A stretch of 64,000 nt of DNA, taken from Trebouxia sp. TZW2008. Its lineage: Eukaryota; Chlorophyta; Trebouxiophyceae; Trebouxiales; Trebouxiaceae. Position numbers and translations under genes: made by a program. The notes below the pieces were generated by a model. That model was not told the DNA's origin. It saw nothing but the letters and a program-made list of their open reading frames with translations, and ran no database searches. Positions 12,701-24,616 of the stretch are shown one piece after another (within the stretch, counting starts at the first letter, position 1; the number at the start of each line of letters is the position of its first letter). The stretch covers positions 1 through 64,000 of the forward strand of contig BDIU01000140.1 of NCBI GenBank assembly GCA_002118135.1. Reading direction: 5' to 3'.

Positions 12701-15700
12701 AATTGACAATGTATTTAGATGCAATTTGATGCATTGACGATGTGAATGATCAGGGGCTTGAGATTTAGGCCTTATTGGCGCTGAACTGTCCCCTCCAAGT
12801 GCCAATCACCTGTGCCATGCACAGTGCTCACTGTTGACTACTGCACTGTCTGAGGCCTGAATGATGACAGGTGAGGCCTGAACGATGACAGGTGTGCACA
12901 TAGCAAGAGTGGCGCGTTCTGAGGTGTTCATACAGTGGGGGATGCACATTCTGTGGCATACATATGCCAAAGCACCAACATTTTGATGCACATTCTGTGG
13001 CGTGCATATGCCAAGGCAGCAAGCTTCTGTGGTACCCATACCTGCTTGAAATCATCACTGAAATCCAGCTTGTGTAGATCAAAAAGCAGCAGGATCAGGT
13101 CACACCTGAACAGAGCTGACTAAGACGACTTAGCTGCAACACATTGAAGAGACAGACTGCATACCTGCTTGAACTCATCACTGATCTCCAGCTTGTGTGG
13201 ATACAACAGCAGCAGCAACAGGTCAACACCTAATTACAGTTTGAGTGACTTGGCTCAGATTACACAGCTGCAACGCTCTAGCTACGCCGGCTGCATACCT
13301 GCTGAAGCTTATCCATGATGTCCAGTAGCCAGATGAGCTTACAATTGACCTTATGCCATTTGAGCTGGTTTGTACTATTCAGTCTAGGTTAGTTGGCTGC
13401 CATACTTGGATCACATGAGCTGCATACCTTCATGACACAGGCTGCCTACCTGCTTAGAGTCATCGCTGATATCCAGCTTATATGGGTTAAACAGCAGCAG
13501 AATGAGATCACACCGCGCAGCAAACCAGCCACACACATCAATAAAGTTGTAGGTGCAATGTATAACATCATGCACTGTCAGCTGATTTAGGCTAGCTACA
13601 GTACATTTGATACACAGGCTGCATACCTGCTTGAACTCATCACTGATATCCAGCTTGTGTGGGTCAAACAGCAGCAGAATGAGGTCACACCGCGCAGCAA
13701 ACCAGCCGCACACATCAATGAAGTTGTAGGTGCGCTCTATACGCTGCTTCTCTCCCGAAAGCACTCCTGGAGTGTCCACTAGAGTGACTTCCTCCAGCAA
13801 TTTGTTGGCGCAGCTAGCAGCCTCAAACTTGGCCAGGAAACCGTTGCCATACTGTGACAAGCCCTGCAGTTAGTACACACAGTCGAGATCCATGCAATCA
13901 AGCGCTTGCAATTATCCCTGAAAGTGCTTTGGGCAAAACACCAACAGCGACTCTTTCTAATCCATCAGGGTGACTTCATCCAATAGCTTTTTGGCATAGC
14001 TAGCAGCCTCATACTTGGTCAAGAAGCCGATGCCATATTGTGACAAGCCCTATTGTCAGCACAGATGTGGCAACCAATGCAATTGCAATTAGTGCATGCA
14101 CATTGATTGCCTGCTTGCAATGCAGGGATTTTCTTGGGTAGCTCCCTTGCGCTATTGGTCGCCTCAATTTGGCCCAGAAGCCATTGCCACATTGTGACAA
14201 GCCCTGCAGTCAGCACACACTTTGCAGATTCATGCAATCAAGGGCATATGTTCTCTCAAAAGCACTCCTGGAGTGTCCACTACTGTCACTTCTTTTAACA
14301 GCTTGTTTGCGGAGCTAGCAGCCTCAAGCCGTTGCCATATTGTGATAAGCCCTGCAGTCAGCACGTACTTTGATATCCATACAATCCAGAGCAAGTGCAC
14401 TTATCCCCTGGAAGCCTGGAGGGTCCACTAGGGTCACCTCTTCTAACAGTTTGTTGGCGCAGCTAGCAGCCTCAAAGTTGGCTAGGAAGCCGTTGCCATA
14501 TTGTGATGAGCCCTGCAGTCAGCACATACTTTGATGTCCACGCAATTCAGTGGAAGTGCACTTATCCCCTGGATGCACTCCTGGAGTGTCCACTAGAAGT
14601 CACCTCTTCTAACAGCTTGTCAGCGCAGCTAGCAGCCTCAAAGTTGGCTAGGAAGCCGTTGCCATATTGTGATGAGCCCTGCAGTCAGCGCATACTTTGC
14701 AGATTCATGCAATCGAGGGCATATGTTCTCTGTTGAAAGCACTCCTGGAGTGTCCACTAGGGACACTTCTTCTAATAGCTTGTTGGCGCAGCGAGCAGCC
14801 TCAAAGTTGGCCAGAAAGCTGTTGCCATATTGTGACAGGCCCTGCAGTCAGCACACAGTATAAACATTCATGCAATCAAGTACATGCAATTCTCTCCTGG
14901 CAGCACTCTTGAGTGTCCACCAGAGCCCAAGTGTATGCATTTGAGTTGCATGCTCTTGTCTGGGGATTTGTCACCCAGATATGAGAGTTGTTCTGCAACA
15001 CCAGCCCATACCGGAGTCATTGAATTGTCGACATTCACAGCATAAAGAAGTTAGCATATGGCGTCTGTTGCTGAAGCTGCAGCTGCAGCCTCTGTGCTGA
15101 GAAATGCCGACCTGGAGTGCTGTGAAGCAGACATGGAGTGAGACTGCGATGCTGAGCAGAAGATTGTTTCATGTATGGGGATGATGTAGGGACTTTTTCT
15201 AATACCTTGTTGGCGCAGCTGGCCGCCTGAAATCTGGCCAGGAAGCCATTGCCGCTGCAATGAGCCGTGAAATTAGGACAAACTTGTAGGGCACAATGCA
15301 TGCTCTCTTTTGTATGCCTGCGTTTGTGCGTAGTGCAGAGATTTCTGCATGAAGCGTCGAACGCATTGAACCTGCGTTCAATGGTTGCGTGGACCTTGAT
15401 TACTGCATGACAAAGCTTGGTCGATGTATCATACAAAAGGAAGTCCTGTAGAGCTGCTGCAAATATCTGTAGGCAAAACCCAACACTGTGGATTTCCACA
15501 CATGCCACAGTGTAGGCCAGTAAACTCTGCAACGCAATGCACAGCATCATCATACAACTCAACAAGCTGACTTTACATCCTTCAAGCCTGTAGGCAAGAG
15601 GCAAATGGAACCGCTCCAAATTGGAGCAATACAGAAATGGGTCTTGCAGAGGGACGACACACATGAATCAAACATGCTCCATGAACTGGCTGAGTTGTAC

Positions 15701-18700
15701 CTGCCAGGGCTGATCTGGTTGCACAATGAGAGTGTTGCCAGGTGTTCGCCTCTCCTCCAACGCATGCGTCACCACTACAAATCGATCTGCAAGCCATTGC
15801 ACTGGTTAGCAATGCAGTCGGCATTCAAGAGACATCACCTCAACATGTCATGCAGGGTTTCTGTTGTATGGCAGCAAGATCATTGTTTTGTCTGACTTTC
15901 GCATGTTGAACAACAATCGTCCTTATCATAATGCGCAGAACAAGCCGGCATGGCGGGGTAGGACTTGGGCCACACACAACTAGCACATGTGCTGGAAAGT
16001 GGGATCTATTATGATTATTATTATTATTATTATTACTACTATGATTATTATTATTATTATTGTTGTTATTATTATTATTATTATTATGATTATTACTATG
16101 ATTATTATTATTATTATTGTTATTATTATTACTATTATTGGTATTGGTATTGGCATCAGTATTGGTATTGGTATTGGTATTGGTATTGGTATTATCATTA
16201 GTATTTGGTATTAGTACTATTAGTGTTATTAGTGGTATTATTAAGATCAGGTGTGGGAATTTAAAAATCGTCGTGAGATTACATAAATTGCTGAAATGGT
16301 GGGGCACATGGTTGCAGCTATGCTTGATGCTGCTCAGTTGACGAACTATACTGAGAACAGCTACGTTGGGTTGGTGTGCTTGCTGATGCATGTGCTTGTT
16401 GTTCAATCGAAAAACAATGTTTGTATGTTGACAGTGTGAGTGTCTGATGGTCTGACAAGCTTATCTGTAGTTGGCTCAGCACTTATGTGGACGTCTAAGC
16501 AGTCTTATCCTAGCAGCTGCCTGCTGAAGCTTTGCTTTGCTTTGCTTTGGTTTGCTTATCTCACCTGTAGTTGGCTCAGGGCCAATATGGATGCCTGGAT
16601 AGTCTCTACCCAGCAGATGCTTGATGAAAGTGGTTTTGCCCGTGCTATACTGCCCCAGCAGCAGCACTGACGGCTTGGCCTCAAAGTCTGACTCTGTCAA
16701 GAGGGACGAGAAGAAGCTGCCAAACTTGTATGCCTCTTCCAGCGGCCGTATCTGCAAGACACACAACTTTTGGGAGAGTGCATGAAGGTAGTGTTGCCCG
16801 TGCTATACTGTCCCAGTGATAGCACTGAAGGCTTGGCCGCAAAGCCTGACTCTGTCAAGAGGGACGAGAAGAAGCTGCCAAACTTGAAGGCCGCTTCCAG
16901 CAGCTGTATCTGCAAGACACACAATCTTTTGCAATCGCCACGGAGCTAATAGTTCCAGGCGAGCTGTGGAGTAATATTACTCTGGTCAGAGCAATGTCTT
17001 GTTGAAGTTGATGATCTTGAGCCAATCTTTTGATGCTGTTATAGCGCTTGATGGACACAATCACGACCATATGAAGGTGTGGTTATCTTCAGCCGTCACC
17101 AACACTTTGCATGTGCTGCTTGGACACAATCAACCCCTTGTTGAAGTAGATGGGCTTGAGCTCATCTATGATGCTGGTACAATGCAGAAAAGATAACATA
17201 AAAGGCACACAAACTGAACAAGGGATGGACGCCCTTCTCATGGCCTCTGCTTACATGCAAGCTGTGATCTGGTCTCAAGCTGCTGAACTTACTATGTTAT
17301 TGAAGTAAATGGTCTTGAGCCCATCTATAATGCTGGTACAGTGCTTGGTTGTGCCCTGTGACATAAATTGCGAGCGAATGTATGCCTCAGCTGGTGAGTT
17401 GAGTGGATCTGAGGGTGTCTGCAGTACAGTGCAGTCTGGTACTGTGCTTCATAGACAGGACAGGGGCTTGCCTGCTCGCCTCACGGCCTCTGCTTACATG
17501 CAAGCTGGGATCTGGTCTCAAGCTGATGCCAGTATTACCTTGTTGAAATTGATGGTCTTCAGCCCATCTATAAGGCTGGTACAGTGCTTCATATACGGGG
17601 CCTTCTGCAATGGCTAAATAGCGCATGCTTGTATGCAAGCTGTGGAGTGCAGCGTGCTGAAGTGAATGAATTTGATCTTGTCCTGAGTGATGCTGGCGCA
17701 ACACTTCGTGAACACAACAGCAATACCTTGTTGAAGTAGATGGTCTTTAGCCCATCTATGATGCTGGTACAGTGCTTCACAGACAGGGGCTTGTGCTTGC
17801 CACAGAACCAATACTTGTACACAAGCTATAAAACATATTCAGTCCCGCCCAAAGCAATGCCTTATTGAAGGTTTTCAAAGCTAAATCAAACGGGTTTTTG
17901 GCCTCAAAGGTAGATGGTACTGAGGTCATCTACAATGCTGGTACAGTGCTTTGTGGACACAGTGGTGTACGGACAGAACCATACCTTGTTGAAGTAAATT
18001 GTCTTGAGCCCGTCTATGATGCTGGTGCAGTGCTTCATGGACAGGGGCTTGCGCGCTCGCCTCATGGCCTCTTTAGCTGTCTGCTTGCCAGGTGACACAA
18101 AGCTGGATTGCTGCCCATACGACTGATTGGCCCCTGCTGTGTAGCTGGAGCCGCTCTTGAAAGTGTAGCTGTTGGAGGGGCTTCTATTGATGCCCCTGGG
18201 CTGCACTAAAGGCTCACCTGCAGGCAATTTCACTCTCAATCTCGTCACAAAATGCTGCAGCCCTGTCCACATGCATTGACTTGGGCACTGGTTGGTGTCT
18301 GACACTCTTTTGCCCCAGATATAGAAGCAGTTTCACAACACTACTTACTGGACTCATTATACATAATATCGCTATTAGCCTGTTTCAGGTGCTATTTGAA
18401 TTCAACATTGATCATGTCTTGAGTGCTGATGGATCACATGTGTGTTGGCAGTTTAGCTGCTATGCTAGGCAACATCTGTTTGAGTTTGGCCAATACTGTG
18501 GGTGGATGCTAAAGCTGACATCACAGACATCATGTGACACCTGCATTTTGCCCACAAACCCCGTTGCACCCCAGGGCCGTTAGGGGCAAACATCCAGGGG
18601 GGAAAGGGTGGGCCAGTTGTTTGCAGCCCGACCCTGTCACCAGATAAGCTCAACTACGCGCGTTTAGCGGCAGCAACTTGCATGCTGCAACTTGCGCATT

Positions 18701-19854
18701 GGAAGGAGCTGAATGCCCACAAAGACTTTCAGAAACAGCAGAGCAATGCATGGCAAGCCCTGATCCACAAAACTACGGGTCCATGTCTGGCATGGAGCAG
18801 CTGGTCATCAGTCAAAAACACTGCACAAGACAAACAGCAGGATATGCTGGCATTTTGGGGCAATGCTTCTGTCAGGCCAATCCTTGACCTAGGCAATACT
18901 GTGACGCATCCCTGCTTGTGTGTAATGACTCATCAATGCCTAAAGCTCAGCGATTCAAGTAAAATCAAACTTAACAGCTGGGGGACAGCCAATACCTAGA
19001 TTGAAAGCTCAAAGGGCCGTTGATGCATGAATAATAACTTCATCTGCTGCCAAAGATACAGATCAGGTGCAGGAGAGCTTTACCATCAGGCAGGGTTTGA
19101 GCTTGAGACGTGCTAGCGCCATTTGTGAAGGGGTTTTGCTCTGTTTGAGCCTGTTCCAGCAATTTCTGGTTGTGCTTTTCCAAGCCTGCTAGCTGTGGAC
19201 TCTCAATGGCTTTGGCTGACTTCTGTCTGTAGATATCTGCTGAAATGTCTCCTGTGCTCTGAGCTATTGAGATCATGTCCATGGCCTGGGTACGAACAAG
19301 TCTTCTCAGTTGCAAGTTACAGATCACGCACTGCTGCATGCTGATCACTGCAAAGCCAGGTTGTGATGCTTTACGCCATGGCATGCATGCGAAGGGCTTG
19401 CGGCTGTGCTGTGGCAGACACGTCTGGCCATCAAGCAGCAGCATGTTTGGCTGCACAAAAGACTCACCTTGCCGAAAGTGACAGGGTCCAAGAAGCCTTT
19501 CCTTGCATTGTCTGCCAGCGCCCACACTTTCGCCAGCACTGGTCGTGGCAACTGACTGCGCTCAAAGAACTTGACTGCGTCCGGGCCCGTGAGCTTGTTG
19601 TCATGATCTGGTCAACACTTGTTGTTAGCATGCACATAGAGACTGGCCAGAAGCATATGTTTGCTTGACAGTGACCGCCAGAAGCCGCGTCTTGGAGGCA
19701 GCATGCGCGAGGCACACAAAGACGCACCCGTGTCTGCAAGCTGAAACCATGAGGAGTAAAGGGCGTCTTTGTCAAGCGTGACTGAATAGCCTCGAGGGTC
19801 TAGTTGAGCGTCCTCATCTCCGCCGAAAGGGTTGCCGCTCTCCCCTCGACGCAT
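9734..19854 (-). CDS. EHD1: EHD-family dynamin-like ATPase (EH-domain protein)
   Basis: Eleven exons (complement): 19728-19854, 19468-19607, 19084-19285, 17985-18217, 16565-16751, 15701-15786, 13627-13863, 12400-12537, 11317-11463, 10796-10967, 9734-9891. All phases agree and give 608 aa. EHD proteins bind ATP, tubulate membranes and act in endocytic recycling. The EH domain is N-terminal, as in plants, with a calcium-loop-like [10 protein letters not shown] (~41-50). The P-loop GQYSTGKT is at ~267-274, DTPG at ~355-358 and NKAD at ~421-424, followed by the helical domain and the terminal DNPYA. NPF motifs at residues 8-10 and ~140-142 are potential EH ligands. It is longer than human EHD1 (534 aa), with a Ser/Asn/Gly-rich linker before the ATPase domain. 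Several introns carry decayed copies of flanking exon edges. Confidence 0.95.
10320..10760 (-). repeat. Decayed copies of EHD exon 10 donor edge
   Basis: Three blocks (about 10320-10390, 10495-10560, 10615-10740) repeat the 3' end of exon 10, including the LPAG codons and the donor. Substitutions and indels break them. They lie in intron 10. Confidence 0.8.
11495..11780 (-). repeat. Tandem copies of EHD exon 9 acceptor edge
   Basis: Two further copies of the start of exon 9 ([20 protein letters not shown]) with its CTCTCAG acceptor lie upstream in intron 8. The first is nearly identical to the real exon (ending at 11463); the second is more decayed. Confidence 0.88.
12605..12830 (-). repeat. 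Decayed copies of EHD exon 8 acceptor edge
   Basis: Two short imperfect copies, at about 12605-12660 and 12785-12830, repeat the acceptor and first codons of exon 8 (real boundary at 12537). Confidence 0.65.
13040..13570 (-). repeat. Decayed copies of EHD exon 7 donor edge
   Basis: Blocks at about 13040-13110, 13155-13220, 13290-13330 and 13440-13570 repeat the codons for [16 protein letters not shown] and the GTATGC donor of exon 7. The 13440-13570 copy is the best preserved. Confidence 0.82.
13870..15262 (-). repeat. Array of decayed copies of EHD exon 7 acceptor edge
   Basis: At least seven imperfect copies (near 13960-14050, 14120-14210, 14260-14355, 14415-14520, 14580-14695, 14740-14850, 15195-15260), about 100-170 bp apart. 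Each carries the CTGCAG acceptor, the codons for [19 protein letters not shown] and often LVDTPGVL. Only 13627-13863 is an intact exon. Confidence 0.85.
16008..16232. repeat. (ATT)n / (TATTGG)n microsatellite
   Basis: A compound microsatellite in EHD intron 5: about 130 bp of ATT/ATG trinucleotides, then a TATTGG hexamer run. Open frames across it are artefacts. Confidence 0.95.
16775..16930 (-). repeat. Decayed copy of EHD exon 5
   Basis: One imperfect copy of the first two-thirds of exon 5 with its TTGCAG acceptor. The P-loop region is altered (STGNTT instead of STGKTT) and the copy then degrades. Confidence 0.85.
17130..17945 (-). repeat. Array of decayed copies of EHD exon 4 donor edge
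   Basis: About five copies of the end of exon 4 (codons for [14 protein letters not shown] and the AAG|GTAT donor), near 17130-17185, 17295-17350, 17530-17595, 17725-17800 and 17900-17945. The intact junction is at 17985. Confidence 0.85.
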
Positions 19855-20486
19855 CTCTGCCTGATCGTGCCACCCTATTTTGAAGCCGTGACTGCTGTCG
19901 GAGTCGTCGAACTTTGCAGCGCTCCCGCAAAACCACCCGGTGCAACCCCTCGTTTAAGGTCTCAACAAGTGCTGCCTTTTTGCAAGTCAAAGTGTTGGGA
20001 TGCAGCGACTTGCTCTTGCGTGTCGGGCACTGTGGCGAAGAGAAACACTGAAGCGTCGTTGATCCGGCCGGAAAACCGCAGAGCGCAAGCATAAGCAGAG
20101 GTCCGTACTGGCGTACGACCTTGGCGCTCTTAGCGCCCCGGGAACTGCCTTGACCCCTAGCAGATGGAAATGTCAATGATATGCTCTGCAAAAAGATTGA
20201 TGGCAGTGGTGAACAGCAGACATTTCATGCTGCTGATTCATTTCCGCAGCGGAAGGCTTCAAGCAATGCACTACAGGTCAGATTGACAGATCACTACTCA
20301 TAAGGGACAAGACACACAAAAGGCAGGCACGATTCGTGTGACATTGCAATTATTCTATGATAGAGCTCACACACTGTTGAGAGTTGAGACTGTTGTACTC
20401 ACAGCAGAACTTACAAGAAGGATGCAAGATATATATATATATATATATATCCATATATTTAGGGTTGTATATATATGTGTATTTTA
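19855..20486. other. Upstream region of EHD gene with (TA)n
   Basis: The probable EHD promoter and 5' leader. A (TA)n run lies at about 20430-20451, next to the left inverted repeat of the adjacent element. No other feature is clear. Confidence 0.5.
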
Positions 20487-20670
20487 CAACACTGACCACT
20501 GACCATAGGGTATTTCCAGCCTTATTCAGTGTTATGTCATGGTTTAGGGTTCTGGGGGTGAGTAGTCAGGTCACTGCGTTATTAACAGGGTGAGAAAACC
20601 CTGAAAATCAGGTGAGGGTTTGTCATGTAACTGCTGAGCTGGCCCTAACTTAAAAACAGGGAGAGCATCA
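20487..20670 (+). repeat. Left terminal inverted repeat
   Basis: Reads CAACACTGACCACTGACC at the outer end and contains GGTTTAGGGTTCTGGGGG. Nearly identical to the reverse complement of 24423-24616, apart from one short indel, a divergent central ~25 bp and scattered substitutions. Confidence 0.9.
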
Positions 20671-21183
20671 TCCATCCTTCAGTCTTCTTCTATATCAGTA
20701 CTTTAAGCAGTACTTCTGATCCGTAACGCTGTTTGTTTCATTGTTATATTGTTACAGACTTTCTAGAGAGAAAGAGAGATCAGATAGAAAACCAGGGGTC
20801 AGTAGCTAGTTGGCTGTTTTAATGTAACAAGTGCAACTATGCAACGTGTACTGCTTATTACTAAGGCTTATTTGCAACCAAGGGTTTGGAAGGCACGGAC
20901 CCTCTTTGCTTTAAGGGGTGGGTCGCCCACCCCCCGCAACAAAACTCAGACCGGCCAGTGAACTCAGACTCTGAGTGCAGGTACGCAGAGCTCTGCACGC
21001 AGATCGCGGAGAGTCAGCATGCAGTGATCTTACAGTGAACTGGTCCAGAATCCCTACAACGTAATGCAGAGTTTTAGTCAAACCCACAGACGACTGGTAC
21101 AGACGTGCCTAAGTCCGCACACAGTACATGGCAATTCTATAAATGCCAGGATTCCTTCTATTTTTTGTATACGTTGACTATAG

Positions 21184-21552
21184 CATGCCGGAGCCGACTT
21201 GTATAGCCACCATCGCGTTGTTCTTCTTCGTCTTGTGCGTAGCTCATTTAGCTGTCGAGTTCTTACTATGACTCACGCTTTAGAAAATCTGGCAAAGATT
21301 TTGAACCTCGCGATAGGCTAACAACACGCCCACAGAAGCAGAATGCCAAGAACTGTACAAGCAGATGTGGGAGTTGAACAAGAACATCATCAACCTAGAA
21401 TGATGACCGTCAACTACGGCCTGAAGTCGACATTCCTGATAGCCATCGCGAATCTCATCAAAACTCACGATCTGCTAGTGGAAGAGAAGAACTTTTTGAG
21501 CTTGCAAGCAGAAGAAGCAGCTCTTGCGTTTGGGTGCACTGCAGCTTGCTAA
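21184..21552 (+). other. ORF fragments in the 5' part of the element, unassigned
   Basis: Short frames start at ATGs at 21184, 21269 and about 21403 (the last running to 21552, starting MTVNYGLKSTFLIAI). Another frame reads TEAECQELYKQMWELNKN. They may be the missing 5' exons of the HNH gene or decayed coding sequence. I could not join them in phase to the exon at 21991. Confidence 0.3.
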
Positions 21553-21660
21553 GCTCAACTGGTAACAGGGCTGGGCTGAAAATAACTGGCCCGCCCTCCC
21601 TCCCCTGTTGGCGTCAGGGCCCCTGCGTTAAAACACACCGGATCCCAAAACGCAAAAACA

Positions 21661-21702
21661 CCCTAAAACCCTAAACCCTGTAGCCACCCTAATTCCCCTA
21701 AC
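21661..21702. repeat. Interstitial telomere-like CCCTAAA motifs
   Basis: Two tandem copies of CCCTAAA(A) followed by degenerate CCCTAA/CCCCTAA motifs lie inside the element. CCCTAAA is the plant-type telomere repeat. Both terminal repeats also contain TTTAGGG. Confidence 0.6.
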
Positions 21703-21990
21703 AAAATTGAAAGTTCAAAATTTTCTAGGGTTTTGCACAACCCTGCGCGATGTATGCAACGTCAGATTTGGTTACCATGCCATTACCTATGGCCAGGTGG
21801 CTTAGCAAGCTGCATGATAAAAGTTGCTGATTTAAGAAAGAGTCATTTCCCCACTCCTGTTGCCAGATAAGTATGACATGTGTTGCGGCAAAGGCAAGGC
21901 AAGATTAGTCAGCGAGACATGGTCTTGCGAAGCCGCGTAAGTCGTGATATGAACTGTTTGTGTCCGTCTTAGCTGAGCATACCTTTGCAG

Positions 21991-24208
21991 GTGCTCGGGG
22001 CATGCCGGTGAACAAGCTTGACGTGGTGCGGCTTGTGAAGGCTGGTGCTTCCGGAACAGAAAAGGATGCACTGCTGGCCCTTGCGGGTGAGAAGCCAGGC
22101 TTGTGAGATGGTCTTGATGCAGAAGACGTTCTTGGTGTTCTGAAGCAAGCACTTGCTGGTAAGTTGCTGACGGTGGCATTATAAGACTTCACTTCAGAAT
22201 CGAATTCTAAGGGTAACAAGGCTACCTTGCTGTCAGGTCTGGCTTTTGCCTTGACTTGAAGCCAAGGTTTACAGTGGGAAATGGCACTGCAGTCAGTTGC
22301 TAGGCCTGTCAAGCACGCTGGCTGCCAAGATTTGCTGGCACGTTTGCAATTGGCTTCAAGTTGGCGTATGTTGTACCTGGAAAATCATGAATGCAGCTTT
22401 CACGCATTCTGTGTGACCTGACAATTTGCTGTTGATTTTGTTGCATGAGCAGCTGCATACAGCATGGATGTTGAATGTTGCTGAAGCTGCTTCACAACAC
22501 GAGTATGATGCAACAAGCTATCATTGTTGATTGGCTTGCCTTACCTGCCTCAACCTGGTATTTGAGCTACTATCCTCAAATGCTTCTCTTGACCTGGGCA
22601 CTTCCATTGCAGCTGAACTCCCCTTGCCATACATGCACTTAGCAGACATATGGCAGCAAATCCTTTCCAGCAGCTTGTTTGCAAGAGAGAGTCTGAGGCG
22701 TTGCTGCCGGAAAACAAACGCTTCATGTTGGAGACAAGAAAAAACTGTCATCAGAAAATCCATATAGGCTCTGCTCTGCTCATCATAGCAAACTTGTGTT
22801 GTTGTTAGTGAGTGATGTCTGCTGATGATGTGCAGGGCCGGTGCAAGGCAGTGCTGCTGGTGGCGATGTACCATCAATGGCAGCATCTGCTGCAAAAATG
22901 GCCAGCACTTTAGGTAAGCTAAGCAGCTCAATTGGCAGCTTCTGTGTGACCCAGCGTTGACAAACAGGCGTTGCTGCAGACGTCCACACCGAGCTTGTGC
23001 GCCAGCTCAGCAAAGCTGTTCGGTCTTTAGTATCTATAACAAATTCTGTCAAAGCAAGTCAACTTGTGTACACGCCTAGCAATGCTTCAACGTCTCGAGA
23101 CCCAAATTTCAAATCAAATGTGATCAAGGTAAGCAGCTGCTGTTCTGGTCGCATCATCGGTTCTCAGTTGAAATGCCACAGATCTGTATAGCTTGAACAC
23201 ATCTTGTGCAGGCTTATCAGCCAAGTGCTTACGATGAGGCTACAGATCAATCCCGCCAAATGTGCAAGTGCATGGTTTTGGATGTGTCACTGCTACTAGG
23301 CTTTGTCACAGCCTCACATCTTTTCAAATTCAAGTGGCATCTAGACGTCCAGCAAGTCCTTGGCTTCAGAAACATCAACGACACCAAGAATGGTCTCCTA
23401 CTTGCTAAGTCAGTGTTTTCTTGTTATGCCATGTCACTGGGCTATGGCGTGCTGACTGCTGAAAGCATATTGTGTTAAGTCTGATTAGGTGTTCAGGCCC
23501 ATTCAGGAAGCCTTTGACGCTGGGTACCTGTGTTTCATACCTGACCAAGATGGTAAGCATCGCTTGCACTTGCTGGACCAAAAGTTGAGGGATGTCAAAT
23601 GGACTGACGGGATACACTGCCCATGGTCCAAGCCAGTCAGTCACGAAAAGCTGGCCAAGGAAGACAGAAAGCAAGATCCACTCAATGATGCTGTACAGTG
23701 AGTGCTGCAGTGCGCTCTTATTTTATTGATGCTTTTGCAACGTTGCTCATAAGGCAATTGTTTCAAGCTCAAGAAGTGCCTGCTGATGTAGGGTGCTGAA
23801 GGACCGGTTTGGTCACATCCCAACCTTTGAGATCTTGCAGGGAGAGCAGCTACATTTTGAAGGCGGTGAACGCCCTTTCAAACGCTGCTTGGCTTTTCAA
23901 GCTAGTCAGAGCCAGTATATAGCTTTGTCTCAGGGCCGCATCAGCCCTTCTGACCTGCCAGAAATTACTGAAAGCGCATGGAGCAATGATGCGTATGTAC
24001 ACAAGATTCAGGTCAGCCTTTCAGCGACATTCAATATTTTGTGCATCACACCTTGCATCATTATGCCAAGTGGTTGCTCATGATTTTACATTGTTTGCAG
24101 AAGTTCTTGATCAATCCTACTTTTCACTATGTTGCTGGGCCAATGAATGCGCTGGAGAACATTTCAGAGGGAGAGAGCGAGAGCAAGGAACTATTTGACC
24201 CATCTTGA
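21991..24208 (+). CDS. HNH-nuclease-domain-like protein of the TIR element, 5' end unresolved
   Basis: Phase-consistent exons: 21991-22086, 22123-22158, 22836-22913, 22968-23128, 23212-23408, 23497-23697, 23792-24011, 24101-24208 (stop). They give at least 365 residues; the first exon is not identified. The core reads TASHLFKFKW ... NINDTKNGLLLAKPIQEAFDAG, which fits the HNH_2-type pattern (His after a small residue, then N-G-L-L-L and F-D-x-G). The last His of the usual pattern is replaced here by Gln or another residue. Such domains bind a metal and cut DNA. The N-terminal part looks helical with no recognised domain, and the C terminus is acidic. The 36-bp second intron is unusually short and could be a small deletion. 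Function in movement of the element is inference. Confidence 0.72.
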
Positions 24209-24422
24209 AGGCTTCAAGCCTGCAACATACTTTTGCGTCGAATCCTTCAATGTGTGATATAAAAGCCTGGAGGAGGCTCTGTCTTGTGGTGTTTGCTGTG
24301 TAGCGCACAGTCGCAGGTAGATGATGTTTGAGTGCACTACATGTGGAAGAGTGATGTTGTGCTGTAGCTGTTCAGTGATAAGATCAGACGTGTTGTTGGA
24401 TGTGAAATCATTTTTAACATCA

Positions 24423-24616
24423 TGATGCTCTCCCTGTTTTTAGGTTAGGGCCAGCTCAGCAGTTACATGACCAAACCCTCACCCGAATTTCATGAAGAAA
24501 CTTACCCTGTTAATAACGCAGTGACCTGACTACCTGTTTACTCACCCCCAGAACCCTAAACCATGACAAAACACTGAATAAGGCTGGAAATACCCTATGG
24601 TCAGTGGCCAGTGTTG
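24423..24616 (-). repeat. Right terminal inverted repeat
   Basis: Reverse-complement partner of 20487-20670. It ends outward in CAGTGTTG and inward in TGATGCTCTC. Confidence 0.9.

Larger units (their letters stand above)
20487..24616 (+). mobile_element. TIR-flanked element carrying an HNH-like gene
   Basis: A 4.1-kb segment is bounded by long inverted repeats (left 20487-20670; right 24423-24616), both with outer end CAACACTG. Inside is one multi-exon plus-strand gene with an HNH-nuclease-like domain. No DDE transposase, reverse transcriptase or helicase is recognised. The flanks are AT-rich, so a target-site duplication cannot be resolved. It lies between the EHD and UBL-LRR genes and interrupts neither. 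The mobile-element assignment is inferred from the repeat structure. Confidence 0.72.

Noticed and set aside
15840..16406. Asn/Tyr/Ile-rich frames (poly-Asn protein)
   Set aside because: Translation of the ATT microsatellite in EHD intron 5.
19814..20191. 125-aa minus frame upstream of EHD
   Set aside because: Different frame from the EH-domain exon and no family match; likely 5' leader.
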